Shown: piece after piece, positions 43,801 to 53,845 of the stretch | How positions within the stretch are numbered: position 1 is the first letter of the stretch | Layout of the letters: each line of letters begins with the position of its first letter | Assembly: GCF_038806765.1 (NCBI RefSeq) | Contig: NZ_CP152389.1 | Location: 5,022,001 to 5,086,000, forward strand | DNA: 64,000 nucleotides | Direction of reading: 5' to 3' | From: Mucilaginibacter sp. CSA2-8R | GTDB taxonomy: Bacteria; Bacteroidota; Bacteroidia; Sphingobacteriales; Sphingobacteriaceae | The notes under the pieces: generated by a model | The model's input: the letters and a program-made list of their open reading frames with translations, nothing else | Databases searched by the model: none | What the model was told of the DNA's origin: nothing | Made by a program: the position numbers and the translations under genes

Positions 43801-46335
43801 TTATCCTTGTTGCTCTGCTTCCGGAGTTTTGCTTTCACCATTGTTTTTGGAAGAAACTTTAATCTCGTTAGCTTCTTTGTCAAAATCAACCTCCAAGATA
43901 TCACCTTCGGCTAATTCGCCTTTTAGTATTTCTTCTGCAATTGGATCTTCCAGGTATTTCTGGATAGCTCGTTTCAACGGACGGGCACCAAAGTTTTCGT
44001 CGTAACCGCGGTCGGCAATTACTTCTTTAGCGTTCTCAGTCAACTCAATTTTGTAACCTAAACCATTGATACGGCCAAATAATGAAGCCAATTCAATGTC
44101 GATGATTTTATAGATATTCTCTTTAGTTAAAGAGTTGAATACAATTACGTCATCAATACGGTTTAAAAACTCAGGAGCAAAAGCACGCTTCAAAGCGTTT
44201 TCAATCACACCTCTTGAATGTGCATCAGCTTGGTTTGCCTTGGCTGCAGTGCTGAAACCAACACCTTGGCCGAAATCTTTCAACTGACGTGCACCAATGT
44301 TCGAGGTCATGATGATAATGGTGTTTCTGAAATCCACCTTACGACCTAACGAATCGGTTAACTGACCTTCGTCTAAAACCTGTAATAGAATGTTAAATAC
44401 ATCCGGGTGAGCTTTTTCAATCTCGTCCAGCAATACTACAGAGTATGGCTTACGACGAACCTTTTCAGTCAGTTGTCCACCTTCTTCGTAACCTACGTAA
44501 CCCGGAGGCGCACCTACTAAACGCGACACGGCAAATTTTTCCATGTACTCGCTCATATCAATTTGAATCAGCGCATCCTCAGTGTCAAACATAAAGCGGG
44601 CTAATTCTTTAGCTAACTCTGTTTTACCAACACCGGTTGGGCCTAAAAAGATGAACGAACCAATCGGCTTTTTAGGATCTTTTAATCCGGCACGGGTACG
44701 TTGTATAGCACGGGTCAATTTCTTAATCGCATCATCCTGGCCAATTATTTTGCCCTGGATGCTGGTACCCATGTTCAGCAATTTCTGGCTATCGGCCTGT
44801 CCAACTCTTTGCACTGGTATACCAGTCATCATAGATACTACCTCAGCAACATTATCTTCGGTTACCGTGTAACGTTTTGATTTAGTTTCGGCTTCCCAGG
44901 CAGCTTTAGCTTGCTCTAGTTCTTCCAGTAAATGCTTTTCAGTATCGCGCAGTTTTGCAGCTTCTTCATACTTCTGACTACGCACTACACGGTTTTTCTC
45001 AACCTTAATGTGCTCTATCTTTTGCTCAATATCCAAAATATTTTGAGGCACATGGATATTGGTTAAGTGCACGCGTGAACCTGCTTCGTCTAACGCATCA
45101 ATAGCTTTATCTGGTAAAAAGCGATCGGTGATATAACGGGCAGTTAAGCTCACACAAGCGTTGATCGCTTCAGGAGTATAAGTGACACCATGGTGCTCTT
45201 CATACTTATCCTTAATGCGGGTCAAAATTTCGATAGTTTCATCTGGAGAAGCCGGCTCCACCATTACCTTTTGGAAACGACGGTCTAATGCGCCATCTTT
45301 TTCAATATACTGGCGGTACTCATCTAAAGTGGTAGCACCAATACATTGAATTTCTCCGCGGGCCAAAGCTGGTTTAAACATATTCGAGGCATCCAGTGAG
45401 CCAGAAGCACCACCAGCACCAACGATGGTATGAATCTCATCGATGAATAAAATTACATCCGGAGATTTTTCCAGCTCGTTCATCACGGCTTTCATGCGCT
45501 CCTCAAACTGGCCGCGGTACTTGGTACCTGCCACCAATGAGGCCAGATCTAACGTAACTACGCGCTTGTTAAACAACACACGCGATACTTTACGCTGAAC
45601 GATGCGCAAGGCCAAGCCTTCGGCAATAGCCGATTTACCTACACCCGGTTCGCCAATTAAAATCGGGTTATTCTTTTTACGGCGAGACAAGATTTGTGAA
45701 ACGCGTTCAATTTCTTTCTCGCGGCCCACAATCGGATCTAACTTACCTTCTTCAGCAGCTTTAGTTAAATCGCGGCCAAAGTTGTCAAGCACCGGGGTTT
45801 TAGATTTAATGTCCGAAACCTTTTTAGGCTGGCTAAATGATTCTTCTTCTTTAAAATCATCATCACCACCGGTTGATGATCCGGGCATCTCATCAGTGAT
45901 ATTTTTATGCGATTCTACTTCACCTTTAAAAATTTCGTAGTTCACATTAAACTGCATTAGCAGTTGTGAGGCAATGTTATCTTCGTCGCGTAAAATAGAC
46001 AAAAGCAAATGCTCAGTGCCTATTATATCGCTCTTAAATATTTTTGCTTCCAGATAAGTGATTTTCAGCACTTTCTCTGCTTGTTTGGTTAAAGGTATGC
46101 TGCCTATATGCACATTGGTGCCGGTTGTACCCTTTACAGCATCTTCAACAGCGCGGCGTAGTTTGGCGGTGTCCACATTTAAGCCTTTCAGCAATTTTAT
46201 GGCTATACCGTCACCGTCGCGGATTAATCCTAATAGCAGATGTTCAGTCCCGATATAGTCATGTCCAAGGCGCAAAGCCTCCTCCCGACTATAGGAGATA
46301 ACATCCTTAACACGTGGCGAAAATTTAGCTTCCAT
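43801..46335 (-). CDS. clpC: ATP-dependent Clp protease ATP-binding subunit ClpC
   Basis: The protein has 844 residues from the ATG at 46335 (MEAKFSPRVKDVISYSREEA); the longer frame starts upstream of the usual beginning. Domains: two Clp_N repeats (1-150), first AAA+ with GEPGVGKSAIAEGLALR, UVR-like middle segment (KYEEAAKLRDTEKHLLEELE), second AAA+ with GPTGVGKTELAKELA, and C-terminal D2-small domain. It unfolds substrates for ClpP. Its upstream region carries a small palindrome at 46423-46441. Confidence 0.97.
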   Translation of the reverse strand: MEAKFSPRVKDVISYSREEALRLGHDYIGTEHLLLGLIRDGDGIAIKLLKGLNVDTAKLRRAVEDAVKGTTGTNVHIGSIPLTKQAEKVLKITYLEAKIFKSDIIGTEHLLLSILRDEDNIASQLLMQFNVNYEIFKGEVESHKNITDEMPGSSTGGDDDFKEEESFSQPKKVSDIKSKTPVLDNFGRDLTKAAEEGKLDPIVGREKEIERVSQILSRRKKNNPILIGEPGVGKSAIAEGLALRIVQRKVSRVLFNKRVVTLDLASLVAGTKYRGQFEERMKAVMNELEKSPDVILFIDEIHTIVGAGGASGSLDASNMFKPALARGEIQCIGATTLDEYRQYIEKDGALDRRFQKVMVEPASPDETIEILTRIKDKYEEHHGVTYTPEAINACVSLTARYITDRFLPDKAIDALDEAGSRVHLTNIHVPQNILDIEQKIEHIKVEKNRVVRSQKYEEAAKLRDTEKHLLEELEQAKAAWEAETKSKRYTVTEDNVAEVVSMMTGIPVQRVGQADSQKLLNMGTSIQGKIIGQDDAIKKLTRAIQRTRAGLKDPKKPIGSFIFLGPTGVGKTELAKELARFMFDTEDALIQIDMSEYMEKFAVSRLVGAPPGYVGYEEGGQLTEKVRRKPYSVVLLDEIEKAHPDVFNILLQVLDEGQLTDSLGRKVDFRNTIIIMTSNIGARQLKDFGQGVGFSTAAKANQADAHSRGVIENALKRAFAPEFLNRIDDVIVFNSLTKENIYKIIDIELASLFGRINGLGYKIELTENAKEVIADRGYDENFGARPLKRAIQKYLEDPIAEEILKGELAEGDILEVDFDKEANEIKVSSKNNGESKTPEAEQQG

Positions 46336-46853
46336 CGAGTACCTTTCTATATAAATGTTTTGGTTTAACATCCGGATGTATAGCTTTTAGGTACGCATTC
46401 GGAAATATGTATGTTAATATCAACAATGTTGCCAACATTGTGCAACACTATGTATTAATTGTTAACAAAATGTAATGTAAGGTTGCAGCCATCAGATTAC
46501 TTGATTTTTGGGCAACAACTTTTATAAAACAGGGCTTTTGTTAGAGGTATTAATACATGCAATTTAGTATTTGATTTAATTTATTTGAAAAAGTTTAAAA
46601 AATAATGTACTCCGTTAGTTATTTGCCATCCATCATCTGCCAATTCGCCACTGTACACGACATTAAGGCATAAGCGCTTCTGCCGTCACTGTCAATTAGT
46701 TGAATAAAACAATTTAAAACCGGGTACCAATCCTTATACCTTAATTAACGTAATTTGTTGCTTAACTATGCACAATTAAAAACTAAAGTTTTGTTATTGG
46801 TAAAGTTGCTGTAAGTAACTCAATTAATAGATATTTGCCTTTTTAAATTTACA
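46336..46853. other. Divergent intergenic region between clpC and ettA
   Basis: 518 A/T-rich bases without a plausible gene. It must hold both promoters; a small palindrome lies at 46423-46441. Confidence 0.4.
46423..46441. promoter_or_regulatory. Small palindrome upstream of clpC
   Basis: The arms ACAATGTT and AACATTGT pair perfectly around GCC, 88 bases before the clpC start. Possible operator for a stress regulator. Confidence 0.35.
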
Positions 46854-48536
46854 ATGGCCGACGAAAAAATAATATTCTCGATGGCAGGGGTAAGCAAGAT
46901 TTACCCGCCTCAAAAACAAGTGCTTAAAAACATTTACCTGTCGTTTTTCTATGGCGCTAAAATTGGCGTTATCGGCTTAAACGGCTCGGGTAAGTCATCA
47001 CTGCTTAAAATCATTGCCGGGCTAGACAAATCTTTCCAGGGCGAAGTGGTCTTCTCGCCGGGCTATTCGGTAGGTTACCTGGCGCAGGAGCCCCAGCTTG
47101 ATCCGGATAAAACCGTACGCGAAGTAGTTGAAGAAGGTGTTGCTGAAATTACCGGCATCTTAAAAGAATATGAAGAAATCAACGAAAAATTTGGTTTACC
47201 TGAGTATTATGAAGATGCTGACGCCATGGATAAACTGATGGCGCGCCAGGGCGAACTGCAGGATAAAATTGATGCGGTAAACGCCTGGGAACTGGATACC
47301 AAACTGGAACGCGCCATGGATGCCTTGCGTTGCCCTGACCCGGAAACCAAAATTGGTGTACTGTCCGGAGGTGAACGCCGCCGCGTGGCCATGTGCCGCC
47401 TATTATTGCAAGAGCCGGATGTATTGTTACTGGATGAGCCTACCAACCACCTGGATGCCGAGAGTATTGACTGGCTGGAGCAGCACTTAAAACAGTATAA
47501 AGGTACCGTAATTGCTGTTACCCACGACCGTTACTTCCTGGATAACGTGGCAGGATGGATACTGGAACTTGACCGCGGTGAGGGCATCCCTTGGAAAGGT
47601 AATTACTCGAGCTGGTTAGATCAAAAAGCTAAACGCCTGGCTCAGGAAGAAAAAACCGAAAGCAAACGCCAGAAAACTTTAGAGCGCGAGCTGGAATGGG
47701 TGCGCATGGCCCCCAAAGCACGCCATGCTAAGGGTAAAGCACGTATTGCCAACTACGAAAAACTGGCATCCGAAGAAACCAAAGAACGCGAAGATAAATT
47801 GGAGCTCTTTATACCACCGGGCCCGCGTTTGGGTAATGTGGTGATTGAGGTAAATAACGTAACCAAAGCCTACGGCGACAAAGTGTTGTTTGAAAACTTA
47901 AGCTTTTCTTTACCACCAGCGGGTATTGTGGGCATTATTGGCCCCAACGGAGCGGGTAAAACTACCCTGTTCCGATTAATAACCGGGCAAGATCAGCCTG
48001 ATGCCGGCACCTTCCGTGTTGGTGAAACGGTTAAGTTAGGTTATGTTGACCAGATGCACGATGATTTAAAAGCCGACAAGTCGGTTTGGGAAAACATAAC
48101 CGATGGGCAGGAATCCATCTTATTAGGTAACCGTCCCATAAACTCCCGTGCGTATGTATCAAAATTCAACTTTAACGGTGGCGACCAGCAAAAAAAGGTA
48201 GAGGTACTATCAGGCGGAGAGCGCAACCGGGTACACCTGGCTATCACACTGAAAAAAGGATCGAACGTATTGTTACTGGATGAGCCCACCAACGATATTG
48301 ACGTAAATACGTTACGGGCGTTGGAAGAAGCATTAGATAACTTTGGTGGTTGTGCAGTAATTATCAGTCACGACCGCTGGTTCCTGGACCGCATCTGTAC
48401 CCACATTCTGGCTTTTGAAGGCGACTCGCAAGTATACTTTTTTGAAGGTAACTATAGCGAATACGAAGAGAACCGCAAAAAGCGCCTGGGAGATGTTGCC
48501 CCTAAGCGTATCAAATACAAAAAACTGGTAAACTAA
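46854..48536 (+). CDS. ettA: Energy-dependent translational throttle protein EttA
   Basis: The protein has 560 residues, an ABC-F protein: two ATPase domains with Walker A GLNGSGKSS and GPNGAGKTT, signatures LSGGERRRVAM and LSGGERNRVHL, Walker B LLLDEPTNHLD and LLLDEPTNDID. The EttA arm between them (residues about 95-140) and the P-site tip region (RMAPKARHAKGKARIANYEK) are present. It binds the ribosomal E-site and gates translation according to ATP/ADP. Single gene. Confidence 0.97.
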   Translation: MADEKIIFSMAGVSKIYPPQKQVLKNIYLSFFYGAKIGVIGLNGSGKSSLLKIIAGLDKSFQGEVVFSPGYSVGYLAQEPQLDPDKTVREVVEEGVAEITGILKEYEEINEKFGLPEYYEDADAMDKLMARQGELQDKIDAVNAWELDTKLERAMDALRCPDPETKIGVLSGGERRRVAMCRLLLQEPDVLLLDEPTNHLDAESIDWLEQHLKQYKGTVIAVTHDRYFLDNVAGWILELDRGEGIPWKGNYSSWLDQKAKRLAQEEKTESKRQKTLERELEWVRMAPKARHAKGKARIANYEKLASEETKEREDKLELFIPPGPRLGNVVIEVNNVTKAYGDKVLFENLSFSLPPAGIVGIIGPNGAGKTTLFRLITGQDQPDAGTFRVGETVKLGYVDQMHDDLKADKSVWENITDGQESILLGNRPINSRAYVSKFNFNGGDQQKKVEVLSGGERNRVHLAITLKKGSNVLLLDEPTNDIDVNTLRALEEALDNFGGCAVIISHDRWFLDRICTHILAFEGDSQVYFFEGNYSEYEENRKKRLGDVAPKRIKYKKLVN

Positions 48537-48557
48537 AGTTTAGTTAGTTTGCAACCT

Positions 48558-48601
48558 GGCGGCTAACCGGTAATTGTACTTACCGGTTAGCCGCCTTTTT
48601 T
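48558..48601 (+). terminator. Strong terminator of ettA
   Basis: GGCGGCTAACCGGTAA and TTACCGGTTAGCCGCC are perfect 16-base arms around TTGTAC, followed by TTTTTT. Confidence 0.9.
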
Positions 48602-49201
48602 ATTTAATAATGCTGTTAAACCGCAAACGGGCTAACAAGTTCTGTATGGTTGAAAGCAGAGCGGCGAGGCGATTTTTTGCTGAAGTAACATCTGCCGATA
48701 AAAAATATAAGGGCGATAATCAGTATCAGCTTAAGCCAGAATTTAATAATTCGTAAAAAAAGCATTACACCAATAATGCAGCAAAGTACTACCGTTACCC
48801 ATGATGTTTGGCTCATTAACAGAACAGACAATAACATAATTTTAAAAGCTATTTTGCAATACAAACTTACCATTTTACAGCTTAGCTAAAGATGTTAATG
48901 TGCAGGCTACCTCTACAATAAAATACTTATTGGCTATTTTAGGACAGCATCAGTTCGGCGTAATTATTTACGCCTTATTTACTTACCCTAAAAATGTCCA
49001 TATCCTGTTCGGAGTAAACATTAAAACGTCAGCCGCTTTTTTCGGCATGGTATAAGGTGCATACCTATAAATTACATATCCTGTAGTGGTAATTTGTTTG
49101 CCTGCCTAAAACCCGTTAACAGTTTCTTAATAAAACAATTGAAATCTTGGTAAGTCGGTATTGCTTTGTAAATTAGGCTTCGAAACTATTAACTGTATTT
49201 C
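48602..49201. other. 600-base stretch with at most one small gene
   Basis: Apart from the candidate small membrane protein at 48616-48873 nothing is recognised. The promoter of the S15-type hydrolase gene (49202) should be at the right end. Confidence 0.4.
48616..48873 (-). CDS. Candidate small membrane protein (85 aa)
   Basis: The frame contains two strongly hydrophobic stretches (SWVTVVLCCIIGVMLFL and FWLKLILIIALIFFIG) and a basic tail (FSKKSPRRS). A/T-rich DNA can give such stretches by chance, no ribosome-binding site or promoter supports it, and it ends close to the ettA terminator. It is listed as a possibility only. Confidence 0.3.
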   Translation of the reverse strand: MVSLYCKIAFKIMLLSVLLMSQTSWVTVVLCCIIGVMLFLRIIKFWLKLILIIALIFFIGRCYFSKKSPRRSAFNHTELVSPFAV

Positions 49202-51070
49202 ATGAAAAAACTTGCCTGCTTTATACTGGCTTTTGTTATGGCAAACACTTTTGTTTTTGCACAGCAAAGCGATTACGCCAAAGAGCATTACACCAAAAAA
49301 GAGGTATACATCACCATGCGCGATGGTGTAAAACTTTTTACCTCCATTTATACCCCCAAAGATGCCTCTGCGCAAAAAAAGTATCCTGTTATTATGCAGC
49401 GCACCTGCTACAGCGTAGCGCCCTACGGTGCTGATAAATATCCCGCTCGCTTAGGCCCGTCAGAACTGATGATGAAAGAAGGTTATATTGTGGTATACCA
49501 GGACGTACGGGGCCGCTGGAAAAGCGAAGGCAACTGGACCAACATGACACCGGTGATTGATAATAAAAAGAGCAAAAAAGATGTAGACGAAGGCTCTGAT
49601 ACTTACGATACTGTTGACTGGCTGGTAAAAAATGCTCCTTATAACAACGGCCGTGTAGGGCAGTGGGGTATCTCTTATCCGGGCTTTTATACGGCAGCCG
49701 GCATATTGGCTAATCACCCGGCTTTAAAAGCTTCATCACCGCAGGCACCAATATCCGATTTTTGGTTTGATGATTTTCATCATAACGGCGCATTGCTGGA
49801 GTCGTACTTTTTTACTTATCCGGTTTTTGGCGTGCAGAAAAAAGATACCACTTCTAAAGCATGGTATGCCGACCAGAACATCAAAACCAATACCCGCGAC
49901 GGCTACCAGTTTTTACTGGACATGGGCCCTTTAAGCAACGCAGACAAGTATTATAAAGATAACTTTTACTGGCAGGAAACTGTGAACCACCCTAATTACG
50001 ACGAGTTTTGGCAAAAACGCGATTTACTGCGCCACTACAAAAAGGTACTGCCTGCCGTAATGCTGGTAGGCGGCTGGTACGATGCCGAGGACTTACGTGG
50101 CCCGCTGGCTATTTTCAAGACCATTAATCAGAAAGATCCATCGGCTTACAACACTATCGTAATGGGGCCTTTCGGCCACGGGCGCTGGTCGCGCGAGACG
50201 GGGCATACCCTGCATAGCAATGTATACTTTGGCGATAGCATTGCTACATTTTACCAAAAGAATATCGAGGCTAAATTTTTCAACCACTTTTTGAAAGGTA
50301 AAGGCGACAAAAACACTGATTTGCCAAAAGCTTACATGTACAATACCGGCAAAAAAGAATGGGAAACTTTTAGCCAATGGCCTGTAGCTACGGCATCACA
50401 CCAAAAATTATTTTTGGGAGCAGATGGCAAGCTGCCCATGAGTCAGCCTACAGCTGCCGCCTCAACTTCGTTTATCAGCGACCCGTTAAAACCGGTTCCG
50501 TACACTGAAGATAATACCACTACCATGGGCTTTACGCCTCACAATTACATGAGCGAGGACCAGCGCTTTGCCGGTCGCCGTCCGGATGTACTGGTATTCC
50601 AGACTGATGTACTGCAAAACGAGGTAACTTTAGGCGGCGAAATTATGGCGCATTTAAAAGTGGCAACTACCGGTACCGATGCCGACTGGATAGTTAAACT
50701 GATTGATGTGTACCCGCCAGATGAGCCGAATCATGCCTACATGCCTAATAAAAACATCATACTGAGCAATTACCAGCAAATGGTACGTTCGGAAATTATG
50801 CCGGGCCGTTTCCGCAACAGCTTTGAAAAACCAGAAGCTTTTGTACCTAACCAAAAAGCCAGCGTAGATGTAAAATTGCAAGATGTGCTGCACACCTTTA
50901 AAAAAGGGCACCGCATTATGGTGCAGGTACAAAGCACTGCCTTTCCGCTGTTTGCCCGTAACCCTCAAAAGTTTGTACCCAACCCTTACAAAGCAACAGA
51001 GGCTGATTACATTAAAGCCACCCATACCGTTTTCAACGACAGCTATGTTGATGTAGAAGTGTTAAAATAG
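49202..51070 (+). CDS. CocE/NonD-family (peptidase S15) hydrolase, exported
   Basis: The protein has 622 residues with a signal peptide (LAFVMANTFVFAQ-like). The alpha/beta hydrolase domain has the nucleophile elbow WGISYPGFYTA (Ser in GISYPG) and an Asp/His pair in VGGWYDAEDLRGPL and GPFGHGRWSRETG. The C-terminal jelly-roll domain (VLQNEVTLGGEIMAHLKVAT ... GHRIMVQVQS) is the X-Pro dipeptidyl-peptidase C-terminal type. Substrates range from cocaine-type esters to glutaryl-amides and dipeptides; the natural one is unknown. Confidence 0.93.
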   Translation: MKKLACFILAFVMANTFVFAQQSDYAKEHYTKKEVYITMRDGVKLFTSIYTPKDASAQKKYPVIMQRTCYSVAPYGADKYPARLGPSELMMKEGYIVVYQDVRGRWKSEGNWTNMTPVIDNKKSKKDVDEGSDTYDTVDWLVKNAPYNNGRVGQWGISYPGFYTAAGILANHPALKASSPQAPISDFWFDDFHHNGALLESYFFTYPVFGVQKKDTTSKAWYADQNIKTNTRDGYQFLLDMGPLSNADKYYKDNFYWQETVNHPNYDEFWQKRDLLRHYKKVLPAVMLVGGWYDAEDLRGPLAIFKTINQKDPSAYNTIVMGPFGHGRWSRETGHTLHSNVYFGDSIATFYQKNIEAKFFNHFLKGKGDKNTDLPKAYMYNTGKKEWETFSQWPVATASHQKLFLGADGKLPMSQPTAAASTSFISDPLKPVPYTEDNTTTMGFTPHNYMSEDQRFAGRRPDVLVFQTDVLQNEVTLGGEIMAHLKVATTGTDADWIVKLIDVYPPDEPNHAYMPNKNIILSNYQQMVRSEIMPGRFRNSFEKPEAFVPNQKASVDVKLQDVLHTFKKGHRIMVQVQSTAFPLFARNPQKFVPNPYKATEADYIKATHTVFNDSYVDVEVLK

Positions 51071-51091
51071 CCGTCAGCATTTAATAAAACC

Positions 51092-51140
51092 AAAGGCGCA
51101 TAGATTAAGCAGCAAGCCGTTTAATCCATGCGCCTTTTTT
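51092..51140. terminator. Bidirectional terminator between the S15 hydrolase and NTF2-like genes
   Basis: AAAGGCGCAT and ATGCGCCTTT pair, extended by GATTAA/TTAATC with one mismatch, around a 12-base loop. Confidence 0.8.
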
Positions 51141-51160
51141 GTTGATGTATTGCGGTGAAT

Positions 51161-51619
51161 TTACTCTACACAATTATCCTTACGCCGGGTGTCAACAATG
51201 TAAATAATTTTCCAGCCTTCAGCTGTTTTCATTAACTGAAATACGTCAACACCACAATGGCTGAAGGTATTGCCTATATAAAACTTGTACGGCGCCCAAA
51301 CACTCGCCAGTGGACCATCAATTTTCACATCGGTAATGACGATGCGTTCGTCGTAAACCTCTTTGTGTGGTGTGCCTACCGATTTAATAAAAGCAACCGC
51401 TTTTTCGGTAACCAAACCTACATTGCCGTCGCGCTTATTCATCACGCTTTGCAAAACCATATCCGGCGCAAAAACCGATTTAAGTGAAACGGTATCGTTG
51501 GTGCGCATGGCAGTAAACAGATTATTTACCACCTTTTTAACAGCCTCCTGCTCACCCGACTGGGCAAATACTGCCGGGGTAAACAAAGCGAATAATATCA
51601 GCAGAATTGATTTTTTCAT
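51161..51619 (-). CDS. NTF2-like exported protein
   Basis: The protein has 152 residues from the ATG at 51619 (MKKSILLILFALFTPAVFAQ), which begins with the signal peptide; 60 further in-frame bases upstream are not coding-like. The mature part fits the NTF2-like cone fold (EAVKKVVNNLFTAMRTNDTV, SLKSVFAPDMVLQ, VWAPYKFYIG, DVFQLMKTAEGWKIIYIVDT). Such proteins bind small ligands or act as isomerases; nothing indicates which. Confidence 0.85.
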   Translation of the reverse strand: MKKSILLILFALFTPAVFAQSGEQEAVKKVVNNLFTAMRTNDTVSLKSVFAPDMVLQSVMNKRDGNVGLVTEKAVAFIKSVGTPHKEVYDERIVITDVKIDGPLASVWAPYKFYIGNTFSHCGVDVFQLMKTAEGWKIIYIVDTRRKDNCVE

Positions 51620-51647
51620 TTTTAGATCTTTAATCATCCTAAAATAA

Positions 51648-51674
51648 GAAAAGCCCTGCCGGTTAGGCAAGGCT
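51648..51674 (-). terminator. Terminator of the S74-like gene
   Basis: On the minus strand AGCCTTGCC and GGCAGGGCT pair with one imperfect position around TAACC, followed by TTTCTTATTTT. Confidence 0.65.
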
Positions 51675-51698
51675 CTCATTATAAAATCTGTCTTTATA

Positions 51699-52157
51699 TT
51701 ATTGCCCTAAAGCAGCAGATGTATTGGTTGCGCGGCTTTGTTTTAGCGACTGTACTTCGGCTTTCAGCATTTCTATTTGCTGTTGCTGCTCTTGTATAGC
51801 GCCCAATAATACCGGTACCAGGCTTTGCATATCTACTTTGGTTACATCGACCGAGCGGTACTGGTTTTTACCGGCAGGGTACATTACGCTTTCGGTTCTA
51901 ACTACGGCTGGCAATACTGACTGCATGTTAGCGGTGTTAAAACCGTATTGAGTCCCGCCCGGTAATTTGGCACCTTTAGCCATTTGTGTATTGTACTGAA
52001 AAGAGATTGGCTGTAAGCGATTAACATAGCTTAACGAACTGGTTAAGGGCGTAACATTGGTTTTCAATTCGTTTTCTGATACGGTAGTTTGAGCTTTAGC
52101 AGTAACGCTAAATAAAACCACTGCAAAAAGCAGTGCTATATAATTTGGAGTTTTCAT
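51699..52157 (-). CDS. Exported protein with S74-like intramolecular chaperone region
   Basis: The protein has 152 residues from the ATG at 52157, start of the signal peptide (ALLFAVVLFSVTAKAQ). LSYVNRLQPISFQYN, QYGFNTANMQSVLPAVV and VDVTKVDMQSLVPVLLGAIQ correspond to the peptidase S74 / tail-fibre chaperone pattern (L-x-x-L-x-P-V-x-F-x-Y, G-F-x-A-Q-E-V, Y-x-x-L-x-x-x-L-I-x-A-I-x-E-L). A C-terminal coiled coil follows (EQQQQIEMLKAEVQSLKQ). It lacks a large N-terminal passenger, so it is a minimal version. Confidence 0.75.
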   Translation of the reverse strand: MKTPNYIALLFAVVLFSVTAKAQTTVSENELKTNVTPLTSSLSYVNRLQPISFQYNTQMAKGAKLPGGTQYGFNTANMQSVLPAVVRTESVMYPAGKNQYRSVDVTKVDMQSLVPVLLGAIQEQQQQIEMLKAEVQSLKQSRATNTSAALGQ

Positions 52158-52238
52158 GATATAAAATTTGATGTAAATAGGTAAACAGGGTAAAGTATCA
52201 CCCTGCAATAAATTAAGTAATAGCAGTTGTAAGTTGGC

Positions 52239-52559
52239 TTAACAGTTAGGGGGAGGCGTAAGCACATCAGGATAAAAGGACATCCGCATGCCTAAATCCG
52301 GCAAAACATAATGCTTTACAGGTATAATAAATACCGGAGAATGAAAATAGAAAGCAAAGGTTTGATGCAAATAATCCTTAATCGATTCGGCTTTAATAAG
52401 CTCTGCCTGGTCGGTGGGGCTTTCGGCACAACCATTGTCAGTTGGCTTGCTTTGGCTGGTTTGATTAAAGAAACCGCTGATCACAGGTATACCATTACTC
52501 TCTGATATGCTCAGCAGCAAACAAATGGTTATGATATATTTGAAAATAACGGTTTTCAC
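52239..52559 (-). CDS. Small secreted protein of unknown function (106 aa)
   Basis: An N-terminal signal peptide (IFKYIITICLLLSISESNG) is followed by a short mature part with Cys near the middle and at the C-terminus (VLTPPPNC). It lies directly upstream of the S74-like gene on the same strand. No family is recognised. Confidence 0.55.
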   Translation of the reverse strand: MKTVIFKYIITICLLLSISESNGIPVISGFFNQTSQSKPTDNGCAESPTDQAELIKAESIKDYLHQTFAFYFHSPVFIIPVKHYVLPDLGMRMSFYPDVLTPPPNC

Positions 52560-52673
52560 TTTAACACCTTTTCAGTTACAAAAGTACGACTTTGAAAATT
52601 AAATTGCTGAAAATTACACAGGGCAGCATTGTCTACTCCATACAGTTTAAGCAACATAAACTATGCCGTTATT

Positions 52674-53708
52674 TCAGGTATTTAAATTCCAGATGCGCTC
52701 TGCCCGTCGCCCAATTAACCAGAATGACGCGGCCAGTATGGCAAAGAAAAGGGTGTACGGAATATGGCTCCACAAATACTCAAAATATTTGGTGTAGATA
52801 AAAATGAGTACAAAGGTAATTCCAAATTCGCGGGCAATGGCATCTTTGGTTTTTAGCCCGTAAAAAGTAAAGCCGGCTGCTACAGCCATAGCAATGAGTC
52901 CCCAATAATAAAGGCTAATTTGTTTTACCTGCAGCCAATCCTCTAATTGCCCGTAGTTGCCAAAAATACTCATCAACCATAGTGAGACAAACAAGTAAAG
53001 TAAACCCACTACATAAGTAAGCTCCCAAAACTGGGCTATCCATTTTCTGCCTTTTAAAATGTAACAGGCGGCTAAAAGCACCAGCCCGAAAAGCACAAAC
53101 CGTAACGGATAGTTCATTCCCAAAAAGTAATAACTCCACTTGGTTTGATAACCGGTTTCGGTACCAAACCAGCTGCCTAATGACACCAGCGCAAACAGCC
53201 AGATAAGGCGCGAGTTAAGTTTCCACCCTAAAAAGCCATATACAAAAACTGATAAGAGAAACAATAAAGAGTAATGGCCTGAACCGTTATCAAACGCCTT
53301 ACCCAGGTATGCTATACAGCAGGCTGTAAACAAGATGCCTGTAAAAATGGTAGCCTCATTACTAAACACCCGCTCCGGGTACCGTTTTTGGCGGTAACGG
53401 CCCAGGTAAAACGCACCAGAAGCCAACAGCCCAGCCCCTACACTTATAAAGATATCGGGTGTATAATACAGGCTTTTTATCCAATTAATTACTTTATCGC
53501 TAATGATGAGTGACCCAACAGCAATAGCACCGCACACCAGAGCTACCCAAAAAGAGTATTTTGCCAGACGCATCCAATCAAAGCCCTTCACCTCGGCCGA
53601 ATTGCGCAGGGTTTGCGCCTGTTCTGCAGAAAGCATATTTTCCTTTTCCCAGTGCGCAATCACCCGGTTCAAAAATTCACTTTCCTGTTTATCGAGATTA
53701 AGCTTCAT
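52674..53708 (-). CDS. DUF2157-family integral membrane protein
   Basis: The protein has 344 residues. A short cytoplasmic helical N-terminus (FLNRVIAHWEKENMLSAEQA) precedes about nine membrane segments spread over residues 50-335. This is the DUF2157 layout. No transport motif is visible. The protein ends shortly after ILAASFWLIGRRAERIWNLN. Confidence 0.85.
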   Translation of the reverse strand: MKLNLDKQESEFLNRVIAHWEKENMLSAEQAQTLRNSAEVKGFDWMRLAKYSFWVALVCGAIAVGSLIISDKVINWIKSLYYTPDIFISVGAGLLASGAFYLGRYRQKRYPERVFSNEATIFTGILFTACCIAYLGKAFDNGSGHYSLLFLLSVFVYGFLGWKLNSRLIWLFALVSLGSWFGTETGYQTKWSYYFLGMNYPLRFVLFGLVLLAACYILKGRKWIAQFWELTYVVGLLYLFVSLWLMSIFGNYGQLEDWLQVKQISLYYWGLIAMAVAAGFTFYGLKTKDAIAREFGITFVLIFIYTKYFEYLWSHIPYTLFFAILAASFWLIGRRAERIWNLNT

Positions 53709-53845
53709 TGCTATTTATTGTTCGCCGACAAGGATGAGCAGACTCTAATTTCCCTGCGTATAAAAGCCTAATGTATAAACAATCTCAGAATATTAAAACT
53801 GACCGATTAGCTTAAAAGCAATTTACGGGTACTTCTAATAGTAAC

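Noticed and set aside
48574..48756. 60-residue plus-strand frame after ettA
   Set aside because: It begins inside the ettA terminator region, and the opposite strand has the better (still weak) candidate.
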